Shown piece after piece: positions 32,549-44,128 of a stretch of DNA of 64,000 bases (positions are counted from its first letter, which is position 1; every line of letters begins with the position of its first letter). Where the stretch lies: positions 16,514 through 80,513 of the forward strand of contig JAEKLF010000057.1 of NCBI GenBank assembly GCA_019509985.1, written 5' to 3'. The position numbers and the translations under genes are program-made. The notes below the pieces were generated by a model. The model was not told the DNA's origin. It did no database searches and saw only the letters and a program-made list of their open reading frames with translations. The DNA comes from Burkholderiales bacterium (GTDB taxonomy: Bacteria; Pseudomonadota; Gammaproteobacteria; Burkholderiales; Burkholderiaceae_C).

Positions 32549-34594
32549 TCACCACACCTTGCAGTGCTCGCCCGCCGGCTTCACGAGCTTGGCGCCGGGC
32601 TTGCAGGCAAAGGCCTTCTCGAACTCCGGCATGTTGACGACGACGCCGTTGATGCGCCACTTGGCGGGCGAATGCGGGTCGATCTTGGCGTGCACGCGCA
32701 GCACCTCGGGGCGGGCGTCGGCGCAGTCCCATTGCGCGAAGCCGACGAAGAAGCGCTGCTCGGGCGTCATGCCGTCGCGGTTCTCCAGCGTCTTGCCGGT
32801 CATGTGCACCTTCCAGGCCTCCCAGGCCAGGATGAGGCCACCGAGGTCGGCCAGGTCCTCGCCCAGCGTCAGCTTGGAGTTGATCTTGATGTCGTCGACG
32901 ACGGTGTAGGTCGCGTACTGGTCGGCCACGCAGGCGGCGCGGTGCTCGAACTCCTTGCCGTCCTTCTTCGTCCACCAGTTCTTCAGGTTGCCCTGGGCGT
33001 CGAACTGGCGGCCTTCGTCGTCGAAGCCGTGGGTCAGCTCGTGGCCGATGGTGCCGCCGGTGTTGCCGTAGTTGGGCGCCTCGTCCAGGCGCGCGTCGTA
33101 CAGCGGCGCCTGCAGCACGCCGGAGGGGAAGTTGATGTCGTTCATCTGCGCGTCGTAGTAGGCGTTGACCGTCTGCGGCGTCATGCCCCACTCGCCGCGG
33201 TCCAGCGGCTGGCCGATCTTGGCCAGGCGGCGCTTGGCTTCAAACGCATTGCCGCGCACCACGTTGCCGAGGAAGTCGCCACGCTGCACGGCCAGGCCCG
33301 AATAGTCGCGCCAGCGCTCGGGGTAGCCGACCTTGTTGACGATGGCCTTGAGCTTGCCCTGCGCGCGCGCCTTGGTCTCGGCGCTCATCCACGTCAGGCC
33401 GTCGATGCTGCGCGCCATCGCCGCTTCGATCTCGTCGGTCATCTGCACGGTCGCCGCCTTCAGGTCGGGCGTGAAGTTGCGCGCGACGAACTCCTGGCCC
33501 AGCGCCTCGCCGAGCTGCACGTCGACGAGCTGCACGCAGCGCTTCCAGCGGGCCTTCAACTGCGGCTGGCCGGTCAGCGTCTGGCCGTAGAAGTCGAAGT
33601 TGGCCTGCACGAAGCCGTTGTCCAGCGCGGGGCTGAGGCTGCTGGCCAGCTGCCAGCGCAGATAGGTCTGCACATCGGCCACGCTCATGGCCTTGAGGCG
33701 CGCACCCAGCGCCTTGAAGAAGGCCGGCTCGGTGACGTTGTAGCGCGCCTGCCAGGGGGCCAGCCCCAGGCCGGCCTGGAAGCCCGCCCAGTCGAAGCCG
33801 GGCGTGAGCGCCTGCAGGCCGCGCGCGTTGACGACGTGGAAGGTCTTGTAGGGGTCACGCTTGTCGACCTTGCTCAGCGAGGCCTTGGCCAGCACGGTCT
33901 CGGTCGCCAGCACGCTGCGCGCCGCGGCCTTGGCGGCCGCGGGCGCGTCGCCCAACAGCTCGAAGAGGCGCGCCACATGGGCCTCGTAGGCCGTGCGGAT
34001 CTTGGCCGTCTTGTCGTCGTGCTTGAGGTAGTAGTCGCGGTCCGGCAGGCCCAGCCCGCCGGCGGAGGCGAAGGCGATCTGGCGCGTCGCGTCGGCAAAG
34101 TCCTGGCCCGAGCTGAAGCCGAAGAAGAGGCGGTCGTTGCCGGCCGCGAGCTGCAGCTCGGCCAGCAGGGCCGGCAGGTCCTTCTTGTCCTTCAGCGCGG
34201 CGATGTGGTCCAGCAGCGGCTGCAGGCCCTTGAGCCCGGCAACTTGCACGGCGCCCTCGTCCATGCAGGCGGCGAAGTAGTCGCCCAGCTTGGCCTGCGT
34301 GGCACTGCGCTCGGCCGCGGGGTCACCGAGCTTTTGCAACACGCCCCACAGGTAGCGCTGGTTCTCGTTCGCCATCTTGGCGTAGACCGACCAGCGCGAC
34401 TGGTCGGCCGGGATGGGGTTGGCCTGGCTCCAGGCACCGCAGGCGTACTTGTAGAGGTCCTCGCAGGGGTCGGCGCTGCGGTCCATGGCCGTCACGTCCA
34501 GACTCGGCGTGTAGGGCAGTGCGTCCAGCGGGACTTCGCCGGCAGCATGGGCCAGCGTCGCTGCGAGCAGGGCGGGAAGCAGCAGTCGTTTCAT
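32549..34594 (-). CDS. M13-family zinc metallopeptidase (neprilysin/PepO-like)
   Basis: The 681-residue secreted protein has a signal peptide (cut after LAHA), the N-terminal M13 domain (SADPCEDLYKYACGAW) and the C-terminal catalytic domain. The latter holds HELTH at 518-522, E579 in GEDLADLGG as third zinc ligand with D583, and the usual CKVW C-terminus. It probably degrades peptides in the periplasm. The ATG at 34594 starts the signal peptide; the longer frame adds non-family sequence. Confidence 0.95.
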   Translation of the reverse strand: MKRLLLPALLAATLAHAAGEVPLDALPYTPSLDVTAMDRSADPCEDLYKYACGAWSQANPIPADQSRWSVYAKMANENQRYLWGVLQKLGDPAAERSATQAKLGDYFAACMDEGAVQVAGLKGLQPLLDHIAALKDKKDLPALLAELQLAAGNDRLFFGFSSGQDFADATRQIAFASAGGLGLPDRDYYLKHDDKTAKIRTAYEAHVARLFELLGDAPAAAKAAARSVLATETVLAKASLSKVDKRDPYKTFHVVNARGLQALTPGFDWAGFQAGLGLAPWQARYNVTEPAFFKALGARLKAMSVADVQTYLRWQLASSLSPALDNGFVQANFDFYGQTLTGQPQLKARWKRCVQLVDVQLGEALGQEFVARNFTPDLKAATVQMTDEIEAAMARSIDGLTWMSAETKARAQGKLKAIVNKVGYPERWRDYSGLAVQRGDFLGNVVRGNAFEAKRRLAKIGQPLDRGEWGMTPQTVNAYYDAQMNDINFPSGVLQAPLYDARLDEAPNYGNTGGTIGHELTHGFDDEGRQFDAQGNLKNWWTKKDGKEFEHRAACVADQYATYTVVDDIKINSKLTLGEDLADLGGLILAWEAWKVHMTGKTLENRDGMTPEQRFFVGFAQWDCADARPEVLRVHAKIDPHSPAKWRINGVVVNMPEFEKAFACKPGAKLVKPAGEHCKVW

Positions 34595-34773
34595 GGCGGA
34601 GAGGCAGAAATTTGAAGTGCCGGGATTGTGGGCGCAGGCCGTGCCGCCGGCCATTCGGCATCCCCCCGTTCGGAGGCGCCGGGGTTAGCGATGGCCTTCT
34701 GCTTGGCGCCTGGCAGCAGCGCCTCGCGGCGTTCGGCCATGATGCGCACCTTCCGATTCGCCCCGACCTGCCC

Positions 34774-35706
34774 ATGAACACCCTGCTGCTTCTCGTCGCC
34801 ATCGTCGATGAACACAAGGCCTTGCTGCTGGAACGCTTTCGCGTCATCGAAGCCACCACCCCTGCCGCACGCGCCGCGGCCATCGCGGCCCATGCCGACG
34901 AGATCGAGCTGGTGCTGACCAACGGCGCCACCGGCTTCACGGCCGCCGAGATCGCCGCGCTGCCGAACCTGAAGCTGCTGGCCGCCCAGGGCGCCGGCTA
35001 CGAGAACCTCGACCTGGCGGCCGCCCGCGCGCGCGGCATCCTCGTCAGCAACGGCGCCGGCACCAACGACGACTGCGTGGCCGACCACGCGATGACGCTG
35101 CTGCTCGCCAGCATCCGCGCGCTGCCACAGCAGGGCGCCGCGCTACGCGCCGGCGTCTGGCGCGACGCGCTGCCGCTGTATCCGCACTTCGCGGGCCGGC
35201 GTCTGGGCGTGCTGGGCTTCGGCGCCATCGGCAGGAAGATCTCCCAGCGCGCCGCGGCCTTCGGCATGGCCATCGGCTATCACAACCGCCGCCCGCGCGA
35301 GGACGCCGGCGACGCGCGCTACTTCGACAGCGCCGTCGCGCTGGCCGGCTGGGCCGACGATCTCGTCGTCGCGACACCCGGCGGTGCGGCCACGCGGCAC
35401 ATCGTCAACGCCGACGTGCTGCAGGCCCTGGGCCGCGGCGGCCATGTCGTCAACATCGCGCGCGGCAGTTGCGTGGACACGGCGGCACTGGCCGCCGCGC
35501 TGGCGGCCGGCCGGATCGGCGGCGCGGCATTGGACGTCTACGAAAGCGAACCTCGGCCACCCGAGGCCTTGCTGGGTTTCGACAACGTCATCCTGACGCC
35601 GCATGTCGCCGGCTGGTCGCCCCAGGCCATCCGCGCGACGGTGGAGAACTTCATCGCCAACGTGGACTGCTGGCAGCGCGGCGAGCCGCTGCGCACGCCG
35701 CTCTAG
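34774..35706 (+). CDS. 2-hydroxyacid dehydrogenase (D-isomer specific)
   Basis: The 310-residue protein has the Rossmann motif GVLGFGAIGRKI, catalytic arginine in NIARGSCVDT, glutamate in DVYESEPRPP and histidine in LTPHVAGWS. The N-terminal catalytic domain contains AAQGAGYENLDLAAARARGI. It resembles glyoxylate/hydroxypyruvate reductases acting with NAD(P)H; exact substrate is unclear. The ATG at 34774 gives the family start. Confidence 0.9.
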   Translation: MNTLLLLVAIVDEHKALLLERFRVIEATTPAARAAAIAAHADEIELVLTNGATGFTAAEIAALPNLKLLAAQGAGYENLDLAAARARGILVSNGAGTNDDCVADHAMTLLLASIRALPQQGAALRAGVWRDALPLYPHFAGRRLGVLGFGAIGRKISQRAAAFGMAIGYHNRRPREDAGDARYFDSAVALAGWADDLVVATPGGAATRHIVNADVLQALGRGGHVVNIARGSCVDTAALAAALAAGRIGGAALDVYESEPRPPEALLGFDNVILTPHVAGWSPQAIRATVENFIANVDCWQRGEPLRTPL

Positions 35707-35774
35707 ATAGCCCCGTGTCAACTTGAGGGTGTTTCCGGCTGCACCCCATACTGGCCCGCCGCGAAGGAGCCCGG

Positions 35775-36869
35775 ATGAACAGCGGCACGGCCCCCCTCCC
35801 CGAACCGGCACGCGCGCCGGCCGCGCCCGGCGCGCTCGTGCGCTGGTGGCACGGCCTGCGTCGCCCGTCCGCGCGACTCAACCTGGCGCTGCAGGGCGGC
35901 GGCGCCCATGGCGCCTTCACCTGGGGCGTGCTCGATGCGCTGCTGGCAGACCCGCGCCTGCGCTTCGAGGGACTGAGCGGCAGCAGCGCCGGCGCGATGA
36001 ACGCCGTCGTGCTGGCCGATGGCTGGCTGAAGGGTGGGCGTGAAGGCGCACGCCAGGCTCTGGCCGAGTTCTGGACCGAGGTCGGCACCCAGCTGCCCGC
36101 CGGCATGGTCATGCAGGGCGAGGGCGACGACATCGCGCTGTCGCCTGCCAGCAAGCTGCTGGCGAGCTGGGCCGGCCATTTTTCGCCGGCCCAGCTCAAC
36201 CCCTTCGACCTCAATCCCTTGCGCGACCTGCTCGAACGCCGCATCGACTTCGCCGGCCTGCGTGCGCACAGCCCCTTCAAGCTCTTCATCGGCGCGACGC
36301 AGGCCAGCAACGGCAAGCTGCGGATCTTTCGCGAGCAGGAGCTGCGCCTGGACATGCTGCTGGCCTCGGCCTGCCTGCCCCGGATCCATCACGCGGTGGA
36401 AATCGACGGCGAGGCCTACTGGGACGGCGGCTACTCGGCCAACCCGGCCGTGTTCCCGCTGTTCTACGACTGCGAGGCCACCGACGTGCTGCTGGTGCTG
36501 CTCAACCCGTTGCAGCGCGCGGGCACGCCGCGCAGCCTGGAGGACATCGAGGCCCGCATTGCGGAGCTCGGCTTCAGCGCCCACTTCATGCGCGAGATGC
36601 GCACCTTCGCCCAGGCCGCCCGCTTCGTCGGGCCGAGCTTCCTGACGCGCGGCCGGCTCGAACGCCGCCTGCAGCAGCTGCGCTTTCACATGATCGACTC
36701 CAGCGACCTGCCCAGCCTGCAGCGCAGCGACACCAAGCTGCTCGCTTACGGCCCCTTCCTGACGAGGCTGTGCGAGCAGGGCCGCGAGCGCGGCGCCGCC
36801 TGGCTGGCGGCACACGGCAGCGAGGTCGGCCGGCGCTCGACGCTGGACATCCAGGCCTGCTTCGGCTGA
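35775..36869 (+). CDS. Patatin-like phospholipase
   Basis: A 364-residue protein with the full patatin set: oxyanion hole LQGGGAHGAF (residues about 39-48), nucleophile in GLSGSSAGAMN and catalytic Asp in YWDGGYSANP. No signal peptide is visible, so it probably acts inside the cell or at the inner membrane. GGAGCCC stands before the ATG. Substrates may be phospholipids or storage polyester; the motif set does not distinguish them. Confidence 0.92.
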   Translation: MNSGTAPLPEPARAPAAPGALVRWWHGLRRPSARLNLALQGGGAHGAFTWGVLDALLADPRLRFEGLSGSSAGAMNAVVLADGWLKGGREGARQALAEFWTEVGTQLPAGMVMQGEGDDIALSPASKLLASWAGHFSPAQLNPFDLNPLRDLLERRIDFAGLRAHSPFKLFIGATQASNGKLRIFREQELRLDMLLASACLPRIHHAVEIDGEAYWDGGYSANPAVFPLFYDCEATDVLLVLLNPLQRAGTPRSLEDIEARIAELGFSAHFMREMRTFAQAARFVGPSFLTRGRLERRLQQLRFHMIDSSDLPSLQRSDTKLLAYGPFLTRLCEQGRERGAAWLAAHGSEVGRRSTLDIQACFG

Positions 36870-36884
36870 GCTCGGGCAACCCCT

Positions 36885-37151
36885 TCAGCGCGCGCCTTCC
36901 CGCCGTTGGCGGGCCTCCAGCACCTCGGTCTCGCGCCGTGGTGCGTACTGGCGGCGGCCGCCCTCCTCCAGCGCCACCTCGGCAGCGATGCGGCCGACCT
37001 GCGAGCCGGCCAGGCTCTGCAGCATCAGCACATCCTCGTCGTCGGGCATGCGCGTGTCCTGCACCTCGTCGGCGCCCGCGCCAGCACGCCCTCGGCGCGA
37101 GAACATCGCGGTGAAAGGCAGCAGGGGGCGCGGATTGGACATGGACTTCAC
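36885..37151 (-). CDS. Small hypothetical protein
   Basis: A minus-strand frame of 88 codons with GGAGGT placed 4 bases before a GTG at 37151; an ATG three codons later (37142) is an alternative. The product has a basic N-terminus and an acidic/arginine-rich helix (DEDVLMLQSLAGSQVGRIAA, then EVALEEGGRRQYAPRRETEV). No domain was recognised. It is convergent with the patatin gene, 15 bp away. The strong ribosome-binding site is the main support. Confidence 0.5.
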   Translation of the reverse strand: MKSMSNPRPLLPFTAMFSRRGRAGAGADEVQDTRMPDDEDVLMLQSLAGSQVGRIAAEVALEEGGRRQYAPRRETEVLEARQRREGAR

Positions 37152-37386
37152 GGGGACCTCCGGGGACGGTGTTCGACTGCCCCGCGTCGTGCGACGGCAG
37201 CGGGGCTCTGGAATAGACGTCTTTGCGGCGCCGGCAGCGACAGGCCGCGACGCCCCCTCCCGCCCGAATGAGGGGCCAGGGCGGCGCTTGTAGGCGCAGG
37301 CCTGCACCCGGGACGGGACCCGGCCGACGCCTGCATCTGGGTGCAGCGTGCCAGCATCGACGCTTGCCCGCTCCAGGAGCCTTCGC

Positions 37387-38085
37387 ATGCCCCAGCTCAC
37401 CCCCGCCACCCAGTTGGCCGTCCAGGCCAGGACGCCCTTCCCGGGCGCCTCCGCCGAGTACGACGCCGCGCGCCAGGCCTTGCTCGCCGAGGAGATCGAG
37501 TTCCGCCGCCACATGACGCGCCTGACCGAACAGCGCCGTGCACTGCCGCCCGGCCCCATCATCACCAAGGACTACCGCTTCAAGGACGAGCAGGCCTTCG
37601 ACGTCGGCCTGCTCGAACTGTTCGGCGACAAGGACGCGCTGGTCGCCTACTTCTGGATGTACGGCCCGCAGCGCCAGCGGCCCTGCCCGATGTGCACCAA
37701 CTGGCTGGGTGCCGTCAACGGCAATGCGGCCGACATCAAGCAGCGCGTGGCGCTGAAGATCCTCGGCCGCTCACCGGTCGAGCGGCAATATGCCTTCGCC
37801 CAGGAACGCGGCTGGCGCGACCTGAACTTCGTGCAGACCGTGGGTGATGACTACGCCAAGGACCTGGGCCTGCTGAACCCGGATGGCAGCGAGAACCCGG
37901 CCCTCGTCGTGTTCAAGCGAGACGGCCAGGACGTGCGACTGTTCTGGGCCAGCGAGATGCGGCGCGAAATGGCCGACCCCGGCCAGGACCCGCGCGATGC
38001 ACCCGACATCGCCTCGCTGTGGTCCATCCTGGACCTGACGCCGCAGGGGCGGCCTGCCAATTGGTATCCCAAGCTGCAGTACTGA
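37387..38085 (+). CDS. DUF899 thioredoxin-like protein
   Basis: A 232-residue member of DUF899: LLAEEIEFRRHMTRLTEQRR, GPIITKDYRFKDE, LVAYFWMYGPQRQRPCPMCT and ALVVFKRDGQDVRLFWASE. The CPMC segment looks like a thioredoxin-type dithiol, though the family activity is unknown. AGGAG precedes the ATG. The gap 37152-37386 upstream holds only GC-rich promoter-like sequence without a clear motif. Confidence 0.88.
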   Translation: MPQLTPATQLAVQARTPFPGASAEYDAARQALLAEEIEFRRHMTRLTEQRRALPPGPIITKDYRFKDEQAFDVGLLELFGDKDALVAYFWMYGPQRQRPCPMCTNWLGAVNGNAADIKQRVALKILGRSPVERQYAFAQERGWRDLNFVQTVGDDYAKDLGLLNPDGSENPALVVFKRDGQDVRLFWASEMRREMADPGQDPRDAPDIASLWSILDLTPQGRPANWYPKLQY

Positions 38086-38091
38086 ATCGCC

Positions 38092-40467
<2,376 letters not shown>

Positions 40468-40664
40468 GCGGGTGGTGTCCTCGGATCGATGCGCGGCATG
40501 TTGCATGGGGAACCGTGTTCGCCGCAACCTGGGCTCTCAAGCTGTGTCGGCATGTTGCCGCATGCCGCTAACGAGTCCTACGCCCGGCGCGCGTCGCTGT
40601 CCTACGCCCCGTGCCCACGCCGCGGCGCAGACTGGTTTTCCGCACCCTGCTTCAGGAGGCTCAG

Positions 40665-40865
40665 ATGGCCAATCCCAACACCCGCATGAACAACCGCAAG
40701 ACGCCCGACACCATCGGCCGGCCACACGACGGGGGCCACAGGCCGGCCAAGCCGCCGGCGCACGGCCACGCGTCGCTGAAGGACACGACCGCGGCCATCG
40801 AGGCCGCCGAGCATGGCAAGGATGCCAGCCGGCAGGCTCCCGCCGCCAGCGACCGCGAGCAATGA
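40665..40865 (+). CDS. Small basic hypothetical protein
   Basis: A 66-residue hydrophilic protein (MANPNTRMNNRKTPDTIGRP start), rich in Arg, Lys, His and Pro and probably disordered. AGGAGG ends 5 bases before the ATG, an ideal ribosome-binding site. It is followed by a similar small acidic gene 10 bp later. The 197-bp gap upstream (40468-40664) contains two direct TCCTACGCCC repeats. Confidence 0.65.
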   Translation: MANPNTRMNNRKTPDTIGRPHDGGHRPAKPPAHGHASLKDTTAAIEAAEHGKDASRQAPAASDREQ

Positions 40866-40875
40866 GGAGATCACC

Positions 40876-41229
40876 ATGGGACACAGCAGTCTGGTGGGCA
40901 CCGACAAGGCCCCACGCCGCCCCAAGGGCACCGATGAGCAGTCACTCGGTCCCTCGGACATCACGGACAGCGGCAGCGATATCCAAGGCGCCGACGCGCT
41001 TCCTGCCGCCGACCCCGGCGAACCGGTGGACGTGACGCTGAACCGCGATCAGGCGTTCGCGCCGATTGAAGGGACGGGCGAGGAGGCCGATGAAACGGAA
41101 GCCTCCGACATCGGGCCCGACCGCGTCATCGATACGGCAGACGATGCCGGAGGCACTGCCGACGTCGAACGCGAAGACACCGGCCCACCCGGCACACCGC
41201 GCCGCGGCAAGCCGCAGAAGCCGGGTTAG
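40876..41229 (+). CDS. Small acidic disordered protein
   Basis: A 117-residue protein with the motif SLGPSDITDSGSDIQGADAL, widely seen in short Proteobacterial hypotheticals sometimes mislabelled MatE or chemotaxis. The tail is rich in Asp, Glu and Gly. GAGGAGA precedes the ATG. It forms a two-gene unit with the basic protein before it; the two opposite charges could allow interaction, which is only inferred. Confidence 0.65.
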   Translation: MGHSSLVGTDKAPRRPKGTDEQSLGPSDITDSGSDIQGADALPAADPGEPVDVTLNRDQAFAPIEGTGEEADETEASDIGPDRVIDTADDAGGTADVEREDTGPPGTPRRGKPQKPG

Positions 41230-41306
41230 CGCTCCGCGGCGCCGGGGCGCCCGACTTTGCTCCGATATGCTCCCGCCTCGGTTGTACATACAAGAGGAGC
41301 ATCACG

Positions 41307-42884
41307 ATGACCGCCTACGACATCGTCATCGCCGGCGGCGGCGTGTCGGGCCTGTATTGCGCGCTGCGGCTGGCCGATGCCGGGCACCAGATCCTCGTGC
41401 TGGAGGCTGCGGCCGACCGCTGGGGCGGGCGCATCGAGACCGAGGACATGGACGGCTTCATCGCCGAATACGGGCCGATGCGCTTCGAGCCGACGCTGCA
41501 GCCGCGCTTCGCCGCGCTGTGCGCCGAACTGGGCGTGGGCCTGGTTGACTTCTCCGGGCCCTCGGCCGACCAGCTCGCCAGCGACGACAGCGATCTGCCA
41601 GAGGCCGAGCGTGGGTTGAATTCGCTGCAGTTGCTCAAGCGCGGCATCATGCTGATCATGGGCCGCCCCGGCCCCGACAGCGACGACCAGGCCTGGATCG
41701 ACTCGCTGACCGAGGCCGACTACATGCGGCTGAGGAAGCACGCCCAGCTGCATGGCCAGCCGCTGTGGGACATGGGCTTCTGGAACGCGCTGTCGGCGCA
41801 AGGGGTGTTGAGCCACCGGGCACTGGTGAAGCTGCGCGACACCGGGACCTTCTATCACATGATCCCGGAGAACCTGAACGCGGCCGAGTGGATCATCTGG
41901 TGGCTGCGCGCACTCAAGACCGTGGGCCAGCAGCTCGCCAGCATTGACGGCGGCTCGGCGAAGTTGACCGAAGGGTTGCTCGCGCGCCTGCGCGGCCACG
42001 CCAACGTGACGCTGGCGGGCGGCCACAGGCTGATGGGCGTGCGGCCCGTGGAGCTGGGCAAGCCGACGCTGGCCCTGGACGTGGCCACTCAGAACGGCGC
42101 CGTCACCTTGCGCGCCAGGCGCCTCATCCTCGCGCTGCCGCGCCTGCCGCTGCTCAAGCTGACGCGCCACCTGCCCGAGCATATCGCCACGCAGCTGGAC
42201 AGCGTCAACGGCTTCCCGATGCTCAAGGTCTTCTTCGTCTGCAACACGCCGTGGTGGAGCCATGGCCAGGCGCCGCAGCAGTACGCCAACTGCATGCCGA
42301 CGCGCGAGATCCATTACTTCCGCCGCCCGCCCGAGGCCGATGCCGACGGCCACGGCATGGTGCTGCTCTACATGGACCGCCCGTCCACCGAGTTCTGGCG
42401 CCACTACGTCATCGACGGCGACCGCCACGACCGCGCCGAGGTGGACCAGAACGCGCGCATCGTCGACGCGTTCGCGCTGTTCGTCGCCCGCGACGTGAAG
42501 CGCTCGGCCGAGTCGGGCACCGGCACGGCCCTCGTGCTGACCGACAACGCCAGGCGCATCTTCGGCAACCTGAGCCTGACCGAGACGGCGGGCTACATCC
42601 GCAACTCCATCATCACCTACGGCCTCCGCGACTGGGCCCGCGCGCCTTACGGTGCCGCCAACCACGGCTGGCAGCCGGGCGTGCGCTCGTGGAAGGTCAT
42701 GGATGCCTTCAAGGCCTTCGACTTCGGCAGCGGCGCGCGCAACCTGCACATCGTCGGCGAGGCCTACTCGGACTACCAGGGCTTCATCGAAGGCGCGCTG
42801 AACAGCGCCGAGCTGGCGCTGGCGAGCATCCCGCCGCGTCGGGTGGACGAGGCCGCCGAGGAGCCGAGCCTGGGCCTGTCCTGA
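41307..42884 (+). CDS. FAD-dependent amine oxidase-like protein
   Basis: The 525-residue flavoprotein begins with the dinucleotide motif IVIAGGGVSGLYCALRLADA and LEAAADRWGGRIET, and ends with an FAD-binding GEAYSDYQGFIEGALNSAE segment. This fits the flavin amine oxidase (PF01593) group that oxidises amino acids, polyamines or carotenoid precursors. No signal peptide is visible. Its substrate is not inferable; GAGGAG precedes the ATG. Confidence 0.85.
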   Translation: MTAYDIVIAGGGVSGLYCALRLADAGHQILVLEAAADRWGGRIETEDMDGFIAEYGPMRFEPTLQPRFAALCAELGVGLVDFSGPSADQLASDDSDLPEAERGLNSLQLLKRGIMLIMGRPGPDSDDQAWIDSLTEADYMRLRKHAQLHGQPLWDMGFWNALSAQGVLSHRALVKLRDTGTFYHMIPENLNAAEWIIWWLRALKTVGQQLASIDGGSAKLTEGLLARLRGHANVTLAGGHRLMGVRPVELGKPTLALDVATQNGAVTLRARRLILALPRLPLLKLTRHLPEHIATQLDSVNGFPMLKVFFVCNTPWWSHGQAPQQYANCMPTREIHYFRRPPEADADGHGMVLLYMDRPSTEFWRHYVIDGDRHDRAEVDQNARIVDAFALFVARDVKRSAESGTGTALVLTDNARRIFGNLSLTETAGYIRNSIITYGLRDWARAPYGAANHGWQPGVRSWKVMDAFKAFDFGSGARNLHIVGEAYSDYQGFIEGALNSAELALASIPPRRVDEAAEEPSLGLS

Positions 42885-42914
42885 GCCGGCTCACACCGCG
42901 GCCTGGCGTCGTGC

Positions 42915-43079
42915 GCGGCAGCAACTGACCTGGCTCGGCACCGTGCTCCGTTCACGAACGCCTTCATCGTCGCCGGCATCGTGCTGCTGGCCGGCATGGC
43001 GTCCTTCATCTTCCTGCTCGGGCGCATCGAGCCGCTGCCCGATGCCGACCTGGGCGGCCGACGACAGCGCCGGCCTCAT
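42915..43079 (+). pseudogene. Possible remnant of an MFS transporter C-terminus
   Basis: In frame from about 42915 this reads DLARHRAPFTNAFIVAGIVL, LAGMASFIFLLGRIEPLPDA, then degenerates. A single hydrophobic helix followed by GRIEPLPDA resembles the last helix of DHA2-type exporters. There is no start codon in a sensible place and no family-like C-terminus. It may be a decayed gene fragment or chance; confidence is low. Confidence 0.3.
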
Positions 43080-44128
43080 CTCAGCCCGGCGTTGATCTTC
43101 GCAAGCGCCGCGGCGCCGGGGCAGAGCGCGTCCTCGCCCAGCGCGTTCAACGCGCCCAGCGGCGTGCGCTGGGCCGCATGCCAGTCCTTGGCCGCTGGGT
43201 CGACGTAGAGCAGCCCCGTGGCGATCTCGCCTGCCGCCGCGTGCAGTTGCATCGCGTTCATCGCGCCGAGGCGGTCGGTGGGGTCGTAGCGGGCATCCAT
43301 CTTGCGCAGGCGCAGCGTGCTGCCGTCGGCCTGCGGCACGTCGATGACGTCCGGCGAATGCTCGACGACCTGCTCGGCAGCGAGGTCGATGAAGTCGATG
43401 CGGTTCAGCGCTTCGTTGTGGTCGCGGACATGGTCGTAGCTGCGCGTGCTGCCGGCGTGGTTGTTGAAAGCCACGCAGGGGCTGATGACGTCGATGAAGG
43501 CGGCGCCGCCATGGCGGATGGCGCCCTCGATGAGTGGCACGAGCTGGGTCTTGTCGCCGGAGAAGCTGCGCGCCACGAAGGTGGCGCCGAGCTGCAGTGC
43601 GAGCGCGGCGAGGTCGATGGCGGCATCGTGGTTGGTGGCGCCTTTCTTGGCCACCGAGCCCTTGTCGGCCGTGGCGCTGAACTGGCCTTTCGTCAGGCCG
43701 TAGACGCCGTTGTTCTCGACGATGTAGACCATGCGCACGCCGCGGCGCATCGCGTGGGCGAACTGGCCCAGGCCGATGGAGGCGGAGTCGCCGTCGCCGG
43801 AGACGCCCAGGTAGAGCAGCTCGCGGTTGGCCAGGTAGGCGCCGGTCAGCACGCTGGGCATGCGGCCGTGCACGGTGTTGAAGCCGTGGCTGGCGCCGAG
43901 GAAGTAGTCGGGCGTCTTGCTGGAGCAGCCGATGCCGCTGAGCTTGGCAACGCGGTGGGGCTCGATGTCGAGCTGCCAGCAGGCCTGCACGATGGCGCTG
44001 GAGATGGAGTCGTGGCCGCAGCCGGCACACAGCGTGGAGACCTTGCCTTCGTAGTCGCGGCGCGTGTAGCCGACGGCGTTCTTGGTCAGGCTCGGGTGGT
44101 GCAGCTTGGGTTTGGCGAGATAAGTCAT
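43076..44128 (-). CDS. korB: 2-oxoacid:acceptor oxidoreductase beta subunit (thiamine diphosphate)
   Basis: The 350-residue subunit has CAGCGHDSISSAI (cluster/cofactor cysteines) and the thiamine-diphosphate/Mg motif GDGDSASIGLGQ through VENNGVYGLTKGQ. It should bind ThDP and, with the alpha subunit, oxidatively decarboxylate a 2-oxoacid to its CoA ester, passing electrons to ferredoxin-like clusters. It overlaps the alpha-subunit gene by ATGA. The symbol korB follows the 2-oxoglutarate enzyme naming and is tentative because substrate could be pyruvate or another 2-oxoacid. Confidence 0.88.
   Translation of the reverse strand: MTYLAKPKLHHPSLTKNAVGYTRRDYEGKVSTLCAGCGHDSISSAIVQACWQLDIEPHRVAKLSGIGCSSKTPDYFLGASHGFNTVHGRMPSVLTGAYLANRELLYLGVSGDGDSASIGLGQFAHAMRRGVRMVYIVENNGVYGLTKGQFSATADKGSVAKKGATNHDAAIDLAALALQLGATFVARSFSGDKTQLVPLIEGAIRHGGAAFIDVISPCVAFNNHAGSTRSYDHVRDHNEALNRIDFIDLAAEQVVEHSPDVIDVPQADGSTLRLRKMDARYDPTDRLGAMNAMQLHAAAGEIATGLLYVDPAAKDWHAAQRTPLGALNALGEDALCPGAAALAKINAGLR

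Noticed and set aside
32471..34615. A 714-codon plus-strand frame opposite the M13 peptidase
   Set aside because: It lies on the antisense of a gene with complete M13 motifs and has the composition of a GC shadow frame.
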